The position numbers were made by a program, and so were the translations under genes. Of a stretch of 33,006 nucleotides of DNA, positions 24,063 through 31,875 are shown piece by piece (within the stretch, counting starts at the first letter, position 1; the number at the start of each line of letters is the position of its first letter). A model generated the notes under the pieces. The model worked only from the letters and a program-made list of their open reading frames with translations, did no database searches and had not been told where the DNA came from. The stretch spans positions 1 to 33,006 of the forward strand of contig BQJG01000039.1 of NCBI GenBank assembly GCA_021604585.1, in the 5' to 3' direction. The DNA is from Hyphococcus sp. GTDB lineage: Bacteria; Pseudomonadota; Alphaproteobacteria; Caulobacterales; Parvularculaceae.

Positions 24063-24629
24063 ATGAGCTGGATTGGAAAACGCATAGATAGTGCGAGCTG
24101 GCGCAGCTTCATCATCTGGTTCGTTGCGCTGTTTGCGTTCTCAGCCTGGGCGTTTGGCATGGACAGCCCGTGGACGCGCGCGCTGGAACTTGCTGGCGGC
24201 AAGCTCCCTGAAATGCAGCCCAGCATTCCCGCTACCGAGCCGGTGCGTTCACTGCAGGCCATGGGCACAAATACTGGCGACTATATTCTCTGGCAGGCGC
24301 TCGACATTCCGTATTCGGTGATGAATTTAATGGTTGCGAGGATGGGTATAGGCCTCGGCCTGAAGGCGTTGCGCATGGAAAACAGTTTCCTGCGCTTTGC
24401 GATGGCCCTGCCGCCGATCTATGTTGTCTGTGAGCTGATGGAGAATGCTTTGGTAGCTTCCTTCGCGTTGGGAACGCTCTCGCCGTCGGAAAATGTTGTG
24501 CTGCTGCAACAATTCGCAACGACGTTGAAGTTTGCAGCTGCGGCGCCGGCCATGGGCCTTGCAATCGCAGGCGTTCTTGTCGCTGCGCTTGCGGGCGCGC
24601 TCAAAATGGTGAGAAAAAAGCATGAATAA
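24063..24629 (+). CDS. four-helix membrane protein of unknown function
   Basis: I do not recognise this 188-residue protein. Four hydrophobic segments are visible near residues 14-32, 78-98, 110-135 and 157-180. The region between the first and second helix (about residues 35-75) is polar and probably periplasmic. The C-terminus is basic (KMVRKKHE), as expected for a cytoplasmic end. It starts three bases after phoD and overlaps the adenine deaminase gene by eight bases, so the three plus-strand genes are probably one operon. The overlap suggests that its amount is tied to the deaminase, but no transport or enzyme motif is seen. Confidence 0.7.
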   Translation: MSWIGKRIDSASWRSFIIWFVALFAFSAWAFGMDSPWTRALELAGGKLPEMQPSIPATEPVRSLQAMGTNTGDYILWQALDIPYSVMNLMVARMGIGLGLKALRMENSFLRFAMALPPIYVVCELMENALVASFALGTLSPSENVVLLQQFATTLKFAAAAPAMGLAIAGVLVAALAGALKMVRKKHE

Positions 24630-25629
24630 GAAAGACCTCATCTCTTACGCGTTCGCATTACCCAAAGCGGAACTTCACCTTCACATCGAAGGCAGCCTTG
24701 AGCCGGAAATGCTATTCAAATTGGCGCAGCGAAACAAAGTATCCATTCCGTTCAAGTCTGTTGAGGAAATTCGCGCGGCCTACGAGTTTTCAAACCTTCA
24801 GGACTTTCTCGACATTTACTATCAGGGGATGAGCGTCCTGCTCACTGAAGAAGACTTTTTCGATTTGACCATGGCGTATCTCAACCGCGCCCGCGCCGAT
24901 AATGTCCGCCATGTCGAAATCTTTTTCGACCCGCAAGGCCACACGGAACGCGGCGTTCCGTTCGGCACCGCCATTAGCGGCATCTTGACCGCGCTCGACA
25001 TGGCGAAAGCTCAATTCGGCATGACCACAAGATTGATCATGTGCTTCCTGCGCCATCTGCCAGAATCGGATGCAGTCGCAACGCTGAAACAGGCGGAGAA
25101 CTGGCTGGATCGGATTGAAGGTGTCGGCCTTGATTCATCAGAGGTCGGCCACCCGCCGTCGAAATTCGTAAATGTATTTAAGGCCGCGAAGGAACGCGGA
25201 CTTAAACTCGTCGCCCATGCCGGCGAGGAAGGGCCTCCGGAATATGTCTACGAAGCGCTCGACCTATTGAAAATTGACAGATTGGACCATGGCAACCGAT
25301 CGCTGGAGGATGTCGCGCTAGTCGCACGGCTGGCGAAAGAACAAATGACGCTGACCGTCTGCCCCTTATCGAACCTGAAGCTCTGTGTTGTAGACGACAT
25401 GCGCGCGCACCCGCTGAAACGAATGCTCGATCTCAATTTACGCGCGACGGTGAACTCTGACGACCCGTCCTATTTCGGCGGCTATGTGATGGACAATTTC
25501 AAAGCCGTCATAGAGGCGCTGAATCTAACCAAAGACGACATCAAGACTCTGGCGAAAAACTCCTTCGCCGGTTCGTTTCTGTCAGAAGGCGAAAAACGCG
25601 CGCAGTTGGCGGCGATTGATATTGTTTAA
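24622..25629 (+). CDS. adenine deaminase (adenosine deaminase family)
   Basis: The 335-residue cytoplasmic protein is a zinc-dependent purine deaminase of the adenosine/adenine deaminase family. The metal motif AELHLHIEGSLE gives H19 and H21. HAGEEG (H199, catalytic E202), DHGNRSLED (H223) and NSDDPSYFGG (D280, D281) supply the remaining catalytic residues. GLDSSEVGHPPSKF and the DHGNRSLED form match the adenine-deaminase branch (adenine to hypoxanthine plus ammonia) better than the adenosine branch, but the substrate needs testing. It overlaps the upstream membrane protein gene by eight bases and the convergent SYLF gene by four bases at its stop. Confidence 0.9.
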   Translation: MNKKDLISYAFALPKAELHLHIEGSLEPEMLFKLAQRNKVSIPFKSVEEIRAAYEFSNLQDFLDIYYQGMSVLLTEEDFFDLTMAYLNRARADNVRHVEIFFDPQGHTERGVPFGTAISGILTALDMAKAQFGMTTRLIMCFLRHLPESDAVATLKQAENWLDRIEGVGLDSSEVGHPPSKFVNVFKAAKERGLKLVAHAGEEGPPEYVYEALDLLKIDRLDHGNRSLEDVALVARLAKEQMTLTVCPLSNLKLCVVDDMRAHPLKRMLDLNLRATVNSDDPSYFGGYVMDNFKAVIEALNLTKDDIKTLAKNSFAGSFLSEGEKRAQLAAIDIV

Positions 25630-26180
25630 TCGTCGTGAATTTCGCTGATTTTGGAGCCTTCGAGCGAGAGATTATACATCAGGCCTTTTGAGTCGAACAC
25701 GAAAGCGACGACCGGCTGGTTGATCTGCGTTGCGTCGATGGCGCCGCCAGCGCCAACGGTGATGACGGTGACTGATGCATCAACACCGATTTCCCACCCA
25801 TCGCTCAGCCGAAATTTTTCAAGCGCCTTCGGGTCAAGAAAAACAATGATTTGCCGGCGGGCCTGCGCGCCAAGTTGAAAGCCAATCGAGGCGGATGCGG
25901 TCGAATGATAAGAAACGGTCTTTCCGTTTATGCGCAAGGCGCCCTGACCATATTCCCCGCCAATGCCAATGCCGGCTTTTTTGATTGATGGGAACACCAA
26001 CACGCCCGCCGCTTTAGCCAACACCGCATTGGCGCCGGAGACATCCTCGCGAAATTCCGCCAGCGCCTTGTCCGTGCGTGCGTCGATCTTTGCTTTCGAG
26101 GCGGCGTGCGCCGCGCCCGAGAGAGCGCTTAACGCCGCCAGCATCATCAAAGCGGGGCGAAAAAACCGATTTGCAATCAT
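25626..26180 (-). CDS. SYLF/Ysc84-like lipid-binding protein, exported
   Basis: The 184-residue protein has a signal peptide ending near ALSGAAHAA and a mature part that matches the Ysc84/SYLF fold. The family run is visible as GVLVFPSIKKAGIGIGGEYGQG, then ASIGFQLGAQARRQIIVFL and the C-terminal GVDASVTVITVGAGGA. SYLF domains bind membrane phosphoinositides in eukaryotes; in bacteria their role is little known, and exported copies like this are common. The stop overlaps that of the convergent adenine deaminase gene by four bases. A six-base-pair stem-loop lies at 26221-26238 in its upstream region. The ATG at 26180 has AGGAGAGC in front. Confidence 0.88.
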   Translation of the reverse strand: MIANRFFRPALMMLAALSALSGAAHAASKAKIDARTDKALAEFREDVSGANAVLAKAAGVLVFPSIKKAGIGIGGEYGQGALRINGKTVSYHSTASASIGFQLGAQARRQIIVFLDPKALEKFRLSDGWEIGVDASVTVITVGAGGAIDATQINQPVVAFVFDSKGLMYNLSLEGSKISEIHDD

Positions 26181-26294
26181 TTTGCTCTCCTAGAGTTCTA
26201 TGCGGCGCCAAACTGGGTCTGCATTCCGGCGAGAATGCGGCGCTGGGCCGTGCGCAGCTCATTAATTCTTGGCAAGCTGCCGGTTAAGAAGCGC

Positions 26295-26762
26295 TTAACG
26301 GGTCAGCCGGTGGATCTTGTCGTAGCCAAAAGTGATCTCCTCTTCGGAACTGCTGACGTCGATACTGGTGATCGTCGCGTTTTCAAGCTGAATTGTATAA
26401 TAGACTTGTTCACTGGTGCTGGCTGCTGGATCCGGCACGTCTAATGTCAGCGAGGTGATTTTCAGCTTTTCCCGAAATGCCCGGGCGAGAAGCGGCGACG
26501 CAGCATCGATGCGCTTTCTAATCACAATCGGTTCGTAGGTGCGTCGTCCTGACGCCCGGCCAGACACTGAATCACGCGGCGAAAGAACCTCGTGACTGAA
26601 GCCATAGACTTCGATCATTCCCTCGCGGCCGACCGCTGTCGCCTCGCCCCTCACAGCGCCGATTCCCTCAACCGAGAGACGCATATATCCAGTCTCGGCG
26701 CTAGCGGACGCGAACAACATGGCCGCAATAACAACAAATAACAGTAAGAGATTCCGCATCAT
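26295..26762 (-). CDS. secreted Hcp-like protein, outside any T6SS cluster
   Basis: The 155-residue product begins with a Sec signal peptide (MMRNLLLLFVVIAAMLFASASA). The mature part follows the Hcp tube-protein plan of type VI secretion: an opening strand YMRLSVEGIGAVRGEA, then IEVYGFSHEV, a glycine/serine region and PIVIRKRIDAASPLL, ending with YYTIQLENATITSI and EEITFGYDKI. Hcp normally has no signal peptide and is encoded with tss genes, none of which lies here. The protein may be a periplasmic or extracellular ring former or a divergent relative with another job. GGGAGA precedes the ATG at 26762; a GTG three bases upstream and a further ATG three bases downstream are alternatives. Confidence 0.75.
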   Translation of the reverse strand: MMRNLLLLFVVIAAMLFASASAETGYMRLSVEGIGAVRGEATAVGREGMIEVYGFSHEVLSPRDSVSGRASGRRTYEPIVIRKRIDAASPLLARAFREKLKITSLTLDVPDPAASTSEQVYYTIQLENATITSIDVSSSEEEITFGYDKIHRLTR

Positions 26763-26813
26763 CACTTCTCCCTAGTGACGCTAACCCAAGATTAACACAG
26801 AAACGGTTTTTGG

Positions 26814-27482
26814 TCAGCCTTTCGGGGTCAACGCCAGTTTCTCCCGGAATGCCTCAATTCGCGGTGCGTAACGGGCCTTCACACTATCCAGAGTACTTGA
26901 ATCCGCCTTGTGAGGCGCGCCTGACTGAAAAGGCGGCGCAGGATCGTATTCAAGGCCAAGCTGGATGGCCTTGGCGACAGCTTCTCCGGCGATTTCTTTC
27001 ACCAGCGTAAAAGCGAAATCGATGCCCGCCGTGACGCCGCCACCCGTAAAAAGATCGCCATCGCGAACGACGCGCGCTTTCACCGGCGTGGCGCCGACAC
27101 CTTTGAGATCGTCATGATAGGCCCAATGAGTTGTTGCTTTCTTGCCCTTTAGAAACCCTGCCGCACCAAGGATGAACGCGCCGGTGCAAACTGACGTCAC
27201 ATATTTCGCCCGAGCGCCTTCGCGCTTGACGAATGCAATGGTCGCGGCATCAAACATCGCGTCATCGATGCCGAAGCCGCCAGGAATACAAAGCAGATCC
27301 GTTGGCGGGCAATCTTCAAAAGTATGGGTCGGATTGAGCGTCAGCACAGCGTCGGTTGAAATCGGGCTCATGGTTTTCGCCGCAAGCGCAACCTGCGCGC
27401 CGGGCAGCCGCGACAACACCTGCAAAGGTCCGGTGAAATCGAGTTGAGTCAGGTTTGGAAAGAGGAGAAAGGTGATGTTCAT
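26814..27482 (-). CDS. DJ-1/PfpI family protein, isonitrile hydratase-like
   Basis: The 222-residue protein has the DJ-1/PfpI fold and matches the isonitrile hydratase subgroup, which converts isonitriles to N-substituted formamides. The N-terminal LLFPNLTQLDFTGP carries the aspartate D15 expected in that subgroup. The nucleophile elbow SVCTGAFILGAAGFL has C99, and KATTHWAYHDDL and GGGVTAGIDFA follow as in the known enzymes. This assignment is by motif and not confirmed; related proteins serve as transcription factors, but no DNA-binding domain is present here. Its start codon overlaps the stop of the alkyltransferase-like gene by four bases (ATGA), so it is the last gene of a long minus-strand operon. 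Confidence 0.85.
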   Translation of the reverse strand: MNITFLLFPNLTQLDFTGPLQVLSRLPGAQVALAAKTMSPISTDAVLTLNPTHTFEDCPPTDLLCIPGGFGIDDAMFDAATIAFVKREGARAKYVTSVCTGAFILGAAGFLKGKKATTHWAYHDDLKGVGATPVKARVVRDGDLFTGGGVTAGIDFAFTLVKEIAGEAVAKAIQLGLEYDPAPPFQSGAPHKADSSTLDSVKARYAPRIEAFREKLALTPKG

Positions 27483-27844
27483 GATTTCCAGCCGGCTATG
27501 ATTTCCATCACTTCTTCAATCTCGCGGCCGTTTTTGTCCACCCACTTCTGCGTGGGTCCGCGCCAGCGGCATTGCGCCCAGTCGACGGCGCCGTTTTTCT
27601 TGAAGGCGACGCCTTCTTTTTTCAGGCGCCGCCGTTGCTCTTCCGCGCCGGAATGATCGGCCGGCGCGCCGGACGAGGTGAGAATGCGATACCAAGCCAG
27701 CCCGTTCGGCGCGGAGCGCATTGCGCGCGCCACTTGCCGTGGACCGACGCCGGGCAAGAGACTCGCGATCATGCCATAGCTCGCGACCTCGCCTTTCGGC
27801 ACTTCGCGGATGAGGGCGTGAATGAGCGCAATGTCGACGGGCAT
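27479..27844 (-). CDS. alkyltransferase-like protein (MGMT family without active cysteine)
   Basis: The 121-residue protein consists of only the DNA-binding domain of the O6-alkylguanine-DNA alkyltransferase family. VPKGEVASYGMIASLL and GVGPRQVARAMRSAPNG are the helix-turn-helix and arginine-finger region. At the place of the PCHR reactive-cysteine motif it reads AWYR, with W51 instead of the cysteine. Proteins of this type bind alkylated bases without repairing them and hand them to nucleotide excision repair. The ATG at 27844 was chosen over 27898, which would run far into the GST gene. It follows the GST gene by five bases and overlaps the DJ-1 gene by four. Confidence 0.87.
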   Translation of the reverse strand: MPVDIALIHALIREVPKGEVASYGMIASLLPGVGPRQVARAMRSAPNGLAWYRILTSSGAPADHSGAEEQRRRLKKEGVAFKKNGAVDWAQCRWRGPTQKWVDKNGREIEEVMEIIAGWKS

Positions 27845-27849
27845 GGCTG

Positions 27850-28614
27850 TCAGATCGGCCAAAGGACGCGGTTTTCCTCGATCTCCTTGAAAAACCATTT
27901 ATGAAAGCCGCGCGCAAGCAACCATTCGATGCGATCGCCGCGCCAGAAGATTTTCGTCGTCTCATGCGTATCGGCCGTAAAGAACTTGAGAAAAGCGCCT
28001 GTGCGCGCTGCATCCTCTCGGAACGCCTTTTCGCCCCGCAGTCTTGCAAGCAGCGCATGGGTTTTCGGAAACCGGTCCGCATCGAGAGAAAAGCCGAGCG
28101 CCCGCAGAGCCGAAAGGTGCGGCCACAGGGCGAACTCGGCCGCGCCCGGCGCATCGCCGAACATATAATCGGCGCCCTCCGCCGCGAAGGATTTTTCGAT
28201 TTCTGCAAATGCTATGTTGAGATCGCCCTGCGCCGCTTCGTGCAAGCCTTCCGGCGGCGCGTCCGAACGCTTCGCCCATGTCCATAAAGAGGAATCGAGC
28301 AGGATGGCGTCAATGCGCGTGTCGGCGAGTCGTTCAACCGCGCGTGCGCACACGCGCAAACCCGCATCGGCCGGATAAATCGACGGGCCATCCGGATAGC
28401 GGTGATCGAGATAGGCCAAAATGTCCGATGAATTGACGACAACAAGCCCGTTGTCGACAAGCGTCGGCACTTCGGCGCGCGCATTGAGCGCCTTTAGCTC
28501 TGCGGCGTGCGCATGCGCGAGGCCATCAACCGCTTCGTATTCAAGCCCTTTATGATCAAGCGCTAGCGCGGCCTTGCGCGCGAACGGACTGAACCAGTTA
28601 ATGTAAAGCTTCAT
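27850..28614 (-). CDS. glutathione S-transferase family protein
   Basis: The 254-residue cytoplasmic protein has an N-terminal thioredoxin-like domain and an all-helical C-terminal domain. LYINWFSPFARKA (residues 3-15) is the start with the S9/P10 catalytic-site region. EVPTL (48-52) has the cis-proline, and NSSDILAYL (61-69) fits the glutathione-binding serine pair. The C-terminal half is unusually long at about 170 residues. It may detoxify electrophilic compounds or act as an isomerase; the substrate is unknown. It lies 27 bases after the thiolase gene and five bases before the alkyltransferase-like gene, so it is part of the same transcription unit as the beta-oxidation genes. Confidence 0.87.
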   Translation of the reverse strand: MKLYINWFSPFARKAALALDHKGLEYEAVDGLAHAHAAELKALNARAEVPTLVDNGLVVVNSSDILAYLDHRYPDGPSIYPADAGLRVCARAVERLADTRIDAILLDSSLWTWAKRSDAPPEGLHEAAQGDLNIAFAEIEKSFAAEGADYMFGDAPGAAEFALWPHLSALRALGFSLDADRFPKTHALLARLRGEKAFREDAARTGAFLKFFTADTHETTKIFWRGDRIEWLLARGFHKWFFKEIEENRVLWPI

Positions 28615-28641
28615 TGCAGCCTGTCTCAGCGCTAGCGCAAG

Positions 28642-29838
28642 TCATGCGACCTCGAATAAGCCGGCGGCGCCCATTCCGCCGCCGACGCACATGGTGCAGA
28701 CGACATACTTGGCGCCGCGACGTTTGCCTTCGATCAACGCGTGGCCGACCATGCGCGCGCCGGACATGCCGTAAGGATGGCCGATGGAAATAGCGCCGCC
28801 ATTCACATTGAGCAGCTCGTCGGGAATGCCGAGCGTGTCGCGGCAGTAAAGCACCTGCACGGCGAAAGCTTCGTTCAATTCCCAAAGACCAATGTCGTCC
28901 ATCTTCAGGCCGAATTTTTTCAGAAGCTTCGGCACGGCGAAGACTGGCCCGATGCCCATCTCATCCGGATTGGTGCCTGCGACCGCCATACCGCGGTAAA
29001 TCCCGAGTGGCGCGAGGCCGCGTTTCGAGGCTTCCTTCGCTTCCATGATCACTGCCGCTGAGGCGCCGTCAGACAATTGCGAGGCATTGCCGGCGGTGAT
29101 GTGCTTGCCCTCCTTCACGACTTGGCCGCCTTTGAAAACGGTCTTCAATCCTTTGAGGCCTTCCAGCGTCGTTTCCGGGCGATTGCCCTCGTCCTTGTCG
29201 AGTTTCACTTCAACGTCTGAGGTTTCGCCGGTTTCCTTGTTCGTGAACTTCATCACTGAGGCGAGCGGCACGATTTCGTCGTCAAACTTGCCGGCCTGCT
29301 GCGCAGCGTGGGTGCGCATTTGCGACTGGTATGCGTATTCGTCCTGGGCGTCGCGCGAGACCTTGTAGCGCTCGCCGACGATTTCCGCCGTCTCGATCAT
29401 CTGCATATAGGTGGCGGGAAGGTTCTGGATCAGCCATGGATCGGGGCGAATGAACATATCTTTGGTTTGATTCATCGAGATCGATTCGACGCCACCGCCA
29501 ATCGCAACCTGCATATTGTCGGCGATGACCTGCTTGGCCGCCGTCGCAATCGCCATCATGCCCGACGCGCATTGCCGGTCGAGCGACTGACCGGCGACTG
29601 TTTGCGGCAATCCCGCGCGCAGCAGAGACAAACGCGCGACGTTAGGCGAGGCAGTGCCCATTTGGATCGCGGTTCCGATCACCACGTCTTCAATCTCTGC
29701 CGGGTCGACTTTCGCGCGCGCAACGGCGTGACTGATCGCATGCCCCGCCAGCGCCGGCGAGGTCGTGTCATTATAGGCGCCGCGATAGGCTTTGCCGATT
29801 GGCGTGCGGGCGGTTGAAACGATGACGGCTTCTCTCAT
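28642..29838 (-). CDS. acetyl-CoA acyltransferase (thiolase)
   Basis: This 398-residue enzyme performs the last beta-oxidation step, cleaving 3-ketoacyl-CoA with CoA. It starts MREAVIVSTARTPIGKAYRG, the family N-terminus, with AAGGAG seven bases upstream, so the long in-frame extension to 30072 is rejected. The reactive cysteine C90 lies in LDRQCASGMMAI. The C-terminal histidine H354 is in GGAISIGHPYGMSGAR, and the second cysteine C384 in CVGGGMGAAGLF. The gene follows the NTF2-like lipoprotein gene by one base and precedes the GST gene by 27. Substrate length is not decided, though it shares an operon with acyl-CoA dehydrogenase, MaoC and MFE-2-type SDR genes. Confidence 0.93.
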   Translation of the reverse strand: MREAVIVSTARTPIGKAYRGAYNDTTSPALAGHAISHAVARAKVDPAEIEDVVIGTAIQMGTASPNVARLSLLRAGLPQTVAGQSLDRQCASGMMAIATAAKQVIADNMQVAIGGGVESISMNQTKDMFIRPDPWLIQNLPATYMQMIETAEIVGERYKVSRDAQDEYAYQSQMRTHAAQQAGKFDDEIVPLASVMKFTNKETGETSDVEVKLDKDEGNRPETTLEGLKGLKTVFKGGQVVKEGKHITAGNASQLSDGASAAVIMEAKEASKRGLAPLGIYRGMAVAGTNPDEMGIGPVFAVPKLLKKFGLKMDDIGLWELNEAFAVQVLYCRDTLGIPDELLNVNGGAISIGHPYGMSGARMVGHALIEGKRRGAKYVVCTMCVGGGMGAAGLFEVA

Positions 29839-29839
29839 T

Positions 29840-30388
29840 TTAATGCTCCTTCGCGTCGAGCGCGCTGTAATCAGGACGTGTTTCCATATTTTTGGAATAA
29901 CCGAGTGCCTCGCACGCAGATGGCTCCCGCGTGTAACTGGTATTGTCAATCTTCCAGCCGTCTTCGTGTCTCGACAGGTTGAAAATATCAATTCCGCAAT
30001 GGCTGAATTTGTCGCCGACATCGATAATGTAGGGCGTCCAGACGACAGCGAGCTCGCCGCGCTGAAACACAATGGGATCCCAGTAACGCTCGCGAATTTT
30101 CGGAAACACCGGATCTTCCAGTTCAGTCAGCAGGTCTTGAGCCAGATTATATTGCAGCGGCGTGTCATTCTCAGGATTCGACACAACATTCATTGAGCCG
30201 GTTATTAACAGCTCCGTCATTGCTTCCGCATCAGGCGCACCGAGCGCCAAAAAAAAAGCATCCACCGTTTCCAAAATCTCGGCGCGGTGCGGCGCTTCGG
30301 GCATTGCTGCGGTTTCCTGCGCCGCCGGCGCACAGGCCCCGGCGGCAAGCAGAAATCCAGCGGCGGCGAATTGCGATGTCTTTGTCAT
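29840..30388 (-). CDS. NTF2-like (SnoaL-type) lipoprotein
   Basis: The 182-residue protein has a lipoprotein signal with lipobox AGAC (C19) and a short linker. From about residue 35 the sequence (HRAEILETVDAFFLALGAPD and later GELAVVWTPYIIDVGDKFSHCG, FNLSRHEDGWKI) follows the cone-shaped NTF2-like fold. Such domains act as lyases, isomerases or small-molecule binders; no catalytic dyad is certain here. The start shares one base with the SDR stop (TAATG) and the stop precedes the thiolase ATG by one base, so it is tightly coupled within the beta-oxidation operon. A run of nine T's on the coding strand (30249-30257) falls in its codons 42-45. Confidence 0.82.
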   Translation of the reverse strand: MTKTSQFAAAGFLLAAGACAPAAQETAAMPEAPHRAEILETVDAFFLALGAPDAEAMTELLITGSMNVVSNPENDTPLQYNLAQDLLTELEDPVFPKIRERYWDPIVFQRGELAVVWTPYIIDVGDKFSHCGIDIFNLSRHEDGWKIDNTSYTREPSACEALGYSKNMETRPDYSALDAKEH

Positions 30389-31305
30389 TATTTTCCTTCC
30401 GCAAAGGCTTTCGCCTTAGTGATGAAATTCATATTCGGGCCGGAAGAGTTAACATAGTAATGCACGCTCTCGGTTGACGCGATCGCGTCCCAATGCGCGG
30501 CGATGTCTTCCGGCGTCTGTTGTTCCGGCGGCAGATAAATACCATCGCTTTCAACCACATAAGCGCGCGAATACCCGCCTGCCGCACATGAAACGATGGC
30601 GCGCGACGGCGCATCGTCGCTGACCAGATAAAGCAAGGCGGCGGTGATTGCTTCCGGCGTCATCTGGTCGAGAATTTTTTCCGGAATGCCGAGGTCTTCA
30701 GTCATGCGGGTTTTCGCGGATGGCGAAAGTATATTCGCCTTGATGTCGTATTTCGCGCCCTCAAGATGCAGCGCATTCATCAGCCCGATCATCCCGGCTT
30801 TGGCGGCGCCGTAATTGGCCTGTCCAAAAATGCCGTGGAGGCCGGACGGCGAAGAGGTGAAGATCACCCGGCCATAGGTTTGCTCGCGCATGATCGGCCA
30901 GACCGTATGGGTGCAGATCGCCGAGCCGACGAGATGCACGTCGATCACCGCGCGAAAATCATCAAGCGTCATCTTGTGAAAACTCTTGTCGCGCAAAATG
31001 CCGGCATTGTTCACGAGGATGTCGATGCGGCCCCACTTGTCCATGGCCGCTTTAACCATCGCCGCGACTTCCGTTTCCTTCGTGACATTGGCGCCGTCAG
31101 CGATCGACTCGCCGCCGGACGCGTTGATGTGATCGGCGACTTCCTGAGCTGCGGAAACCGAACCGCCGGAACCGTCGCGCGCGCCGCCGAGATCGTTGAC
31201 AACAACTTTCGCGCCGCGCGCGGCGAGCGCCAGCGCATGGGATTTGCCGAGACCGTTGCCTGCGCCTGTGACAATGGCGACTTTTCCATCATATCTGATC
31301 GACAT
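30388..31305 (-). CDS. SDR oxidoreductase, MFE-2/17-beta-HSD4-like (R)-3-hydroxyacyl-CoA dehydrogenase
   Basis: The 305-residue enzyme is a classical short-chain dehydrogenase. The cofactor loop TGAGNGLGKSHA lies at residues 13-24, ILVNNAG at 96-102, and the catalytic set S151/S152, Y165 and K169 is in SSPSG and YGAAK. The N-terminal RYDGKVAIVTGAG and VVVNDLGGARDGSGG (35-49) are hallmarks of the dehydrogenase domain of peroxisomal multifunctional enzyme 2, specific for (R)-3-hydroxyacyl-CoA. TPEDIAAHWDAI near the C-terminus also follows that family. It would oxidise the product of the MaoC hydratase encoded two genes upstream. The gene is followed with a one-base overlap by the NTF2-like lipoprotein gene and preceded by the TPR gene. 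Confidence 0.9.
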   Translation of the reverse strand: MSIRYDGKVAIVTGAGNGLGKSHALALAARGAKVVVNDLGGARDGSGGSVSAAQEVADHINASGGESIADGANVTKETEVAAMVKAAMDKWGRIDILVNNAGILRDKSFHKMTLDDFRAVIDVHLVGSAICTHTVWPIMREQTYGRVIFTSSPSGLHGIFGQANYGAAKAGMIGLMNALHLEGAKYDIKANILSPSAKTRMTEDLGIPEKILDQMTPEAITAALLYLVSDDAPSRAIVSCAAGGYSRAYVVESDGIYLPPEQQTPEDIAAHWDAIASTESVHYYVNSSGPNMNFITKAKAFAEGK

Positions 31306-31358
31306 CTCTTACTCCGCTTATTTCTTCAACGCTCGACTCTCAACTGGCGAAACGAGTT

Positions 31359-31856
31359 TCACTCACTGTCATACGCCCATGCGTAATCATCGACCTTACG
31401 GCGTGCCGCTGACCAGTCTGGCTCAAGCTCCAGCGCTTTCTTGAAATCCACGCTTGCTTCGCGCAATTCGCGGTTTCGTTCCTTGATTGTCGCGCGCAAG
31501 TAATACGCTCTGGCCAGTCGCGACGTATTCAACTCAATTGCGCGGGTCGCATCAGCTTCCGCTTCCGCCAAGTCATCGCGATAAAAATGCACATAGCTGC
31601 GGTAGTAATAAACGTCGCCATCAGCAGGCGCTTCATCGACTGCGGCGTTGCAAACTTCGAGGGCTTCGTCCAAATTGGACTGGTCCGCCACAAGCTGCGA
31701 GCACTCTATCTTGAGGTTGGGTTTCGGCGTGATTTCAATTGGAACTTCAACCGTCATCACAGGCTTTTTTGCGGCGGCGGGGGCGGCCGCAACCGCAGCA
31801 CAAACCGCAAGCACGACCGCGCCCATTGTAATTCGGTCTCCAACTCGTAAAAACAC
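31359..31856 (-). CDS. exported TPR-repeat protein
   Basis: The product has an N-terminal signal peptide (MGAVVLAVCAAVAAAPAAAKK) and about 100 residues of tetratricopeptide-like helices, for example ALEVCNAAVDEAPADGDVYYYRS, followed by LAEAEADATRAIEL and SVDFKKALELEPDWSAARRK. TPR domains mediate protein contacts, and it is probably periplasmic or membrane-attached. I chose the GTG at 31856 because GAGGA lies five bases upstream; an ATG at 31826 gives a shorter signal peptide and a TTG at 31883 would overlap the MaoC gene. It is embedded between MaoC and SDR genes of the beta-oxidation operon. No catalytic motif is seen. Confidence 0.75.
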   Translation of the reverse strand: MFLRVGDRITMGAVVLAVCAAVAAAPAAAKKPVMTVEVPIEITPKPNLKIECSQLVADQSNLDEALEVCNAAVDEAPADGDVYYYRSYVHFYRDDLAEAEADATRAIELNTSRLARAYYLRATIKERNRELREASVDFKKALELEPDWSAARRKVDDYAWAYDSE

Positions 31857-31875
31857 GTTTCCTCTTCTTTCCGGC

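Noticed and set aside
26280..26302. Inverted repeat around GTTAAG/CTTAAC at the Hcp-like stop codon
   Set aside because: Six plus two pairs with a mismatch and no T-run; not a convincing terminator.
27516..28208. 230-codon frame on minus overlapping the GST and alkyltransferase-like genes
   Set aside because: It reads the same strand in another frame across two recognised genes and is Arg/Ser-rich with no motif.
29839..30072. 78-codon N-terminal extension of the thiolase frame
   Set aside because: The family N-terminus and a good ribosome binding site place the start at 29838; the extension overlaps the NTF2-like lipoprotein gene.
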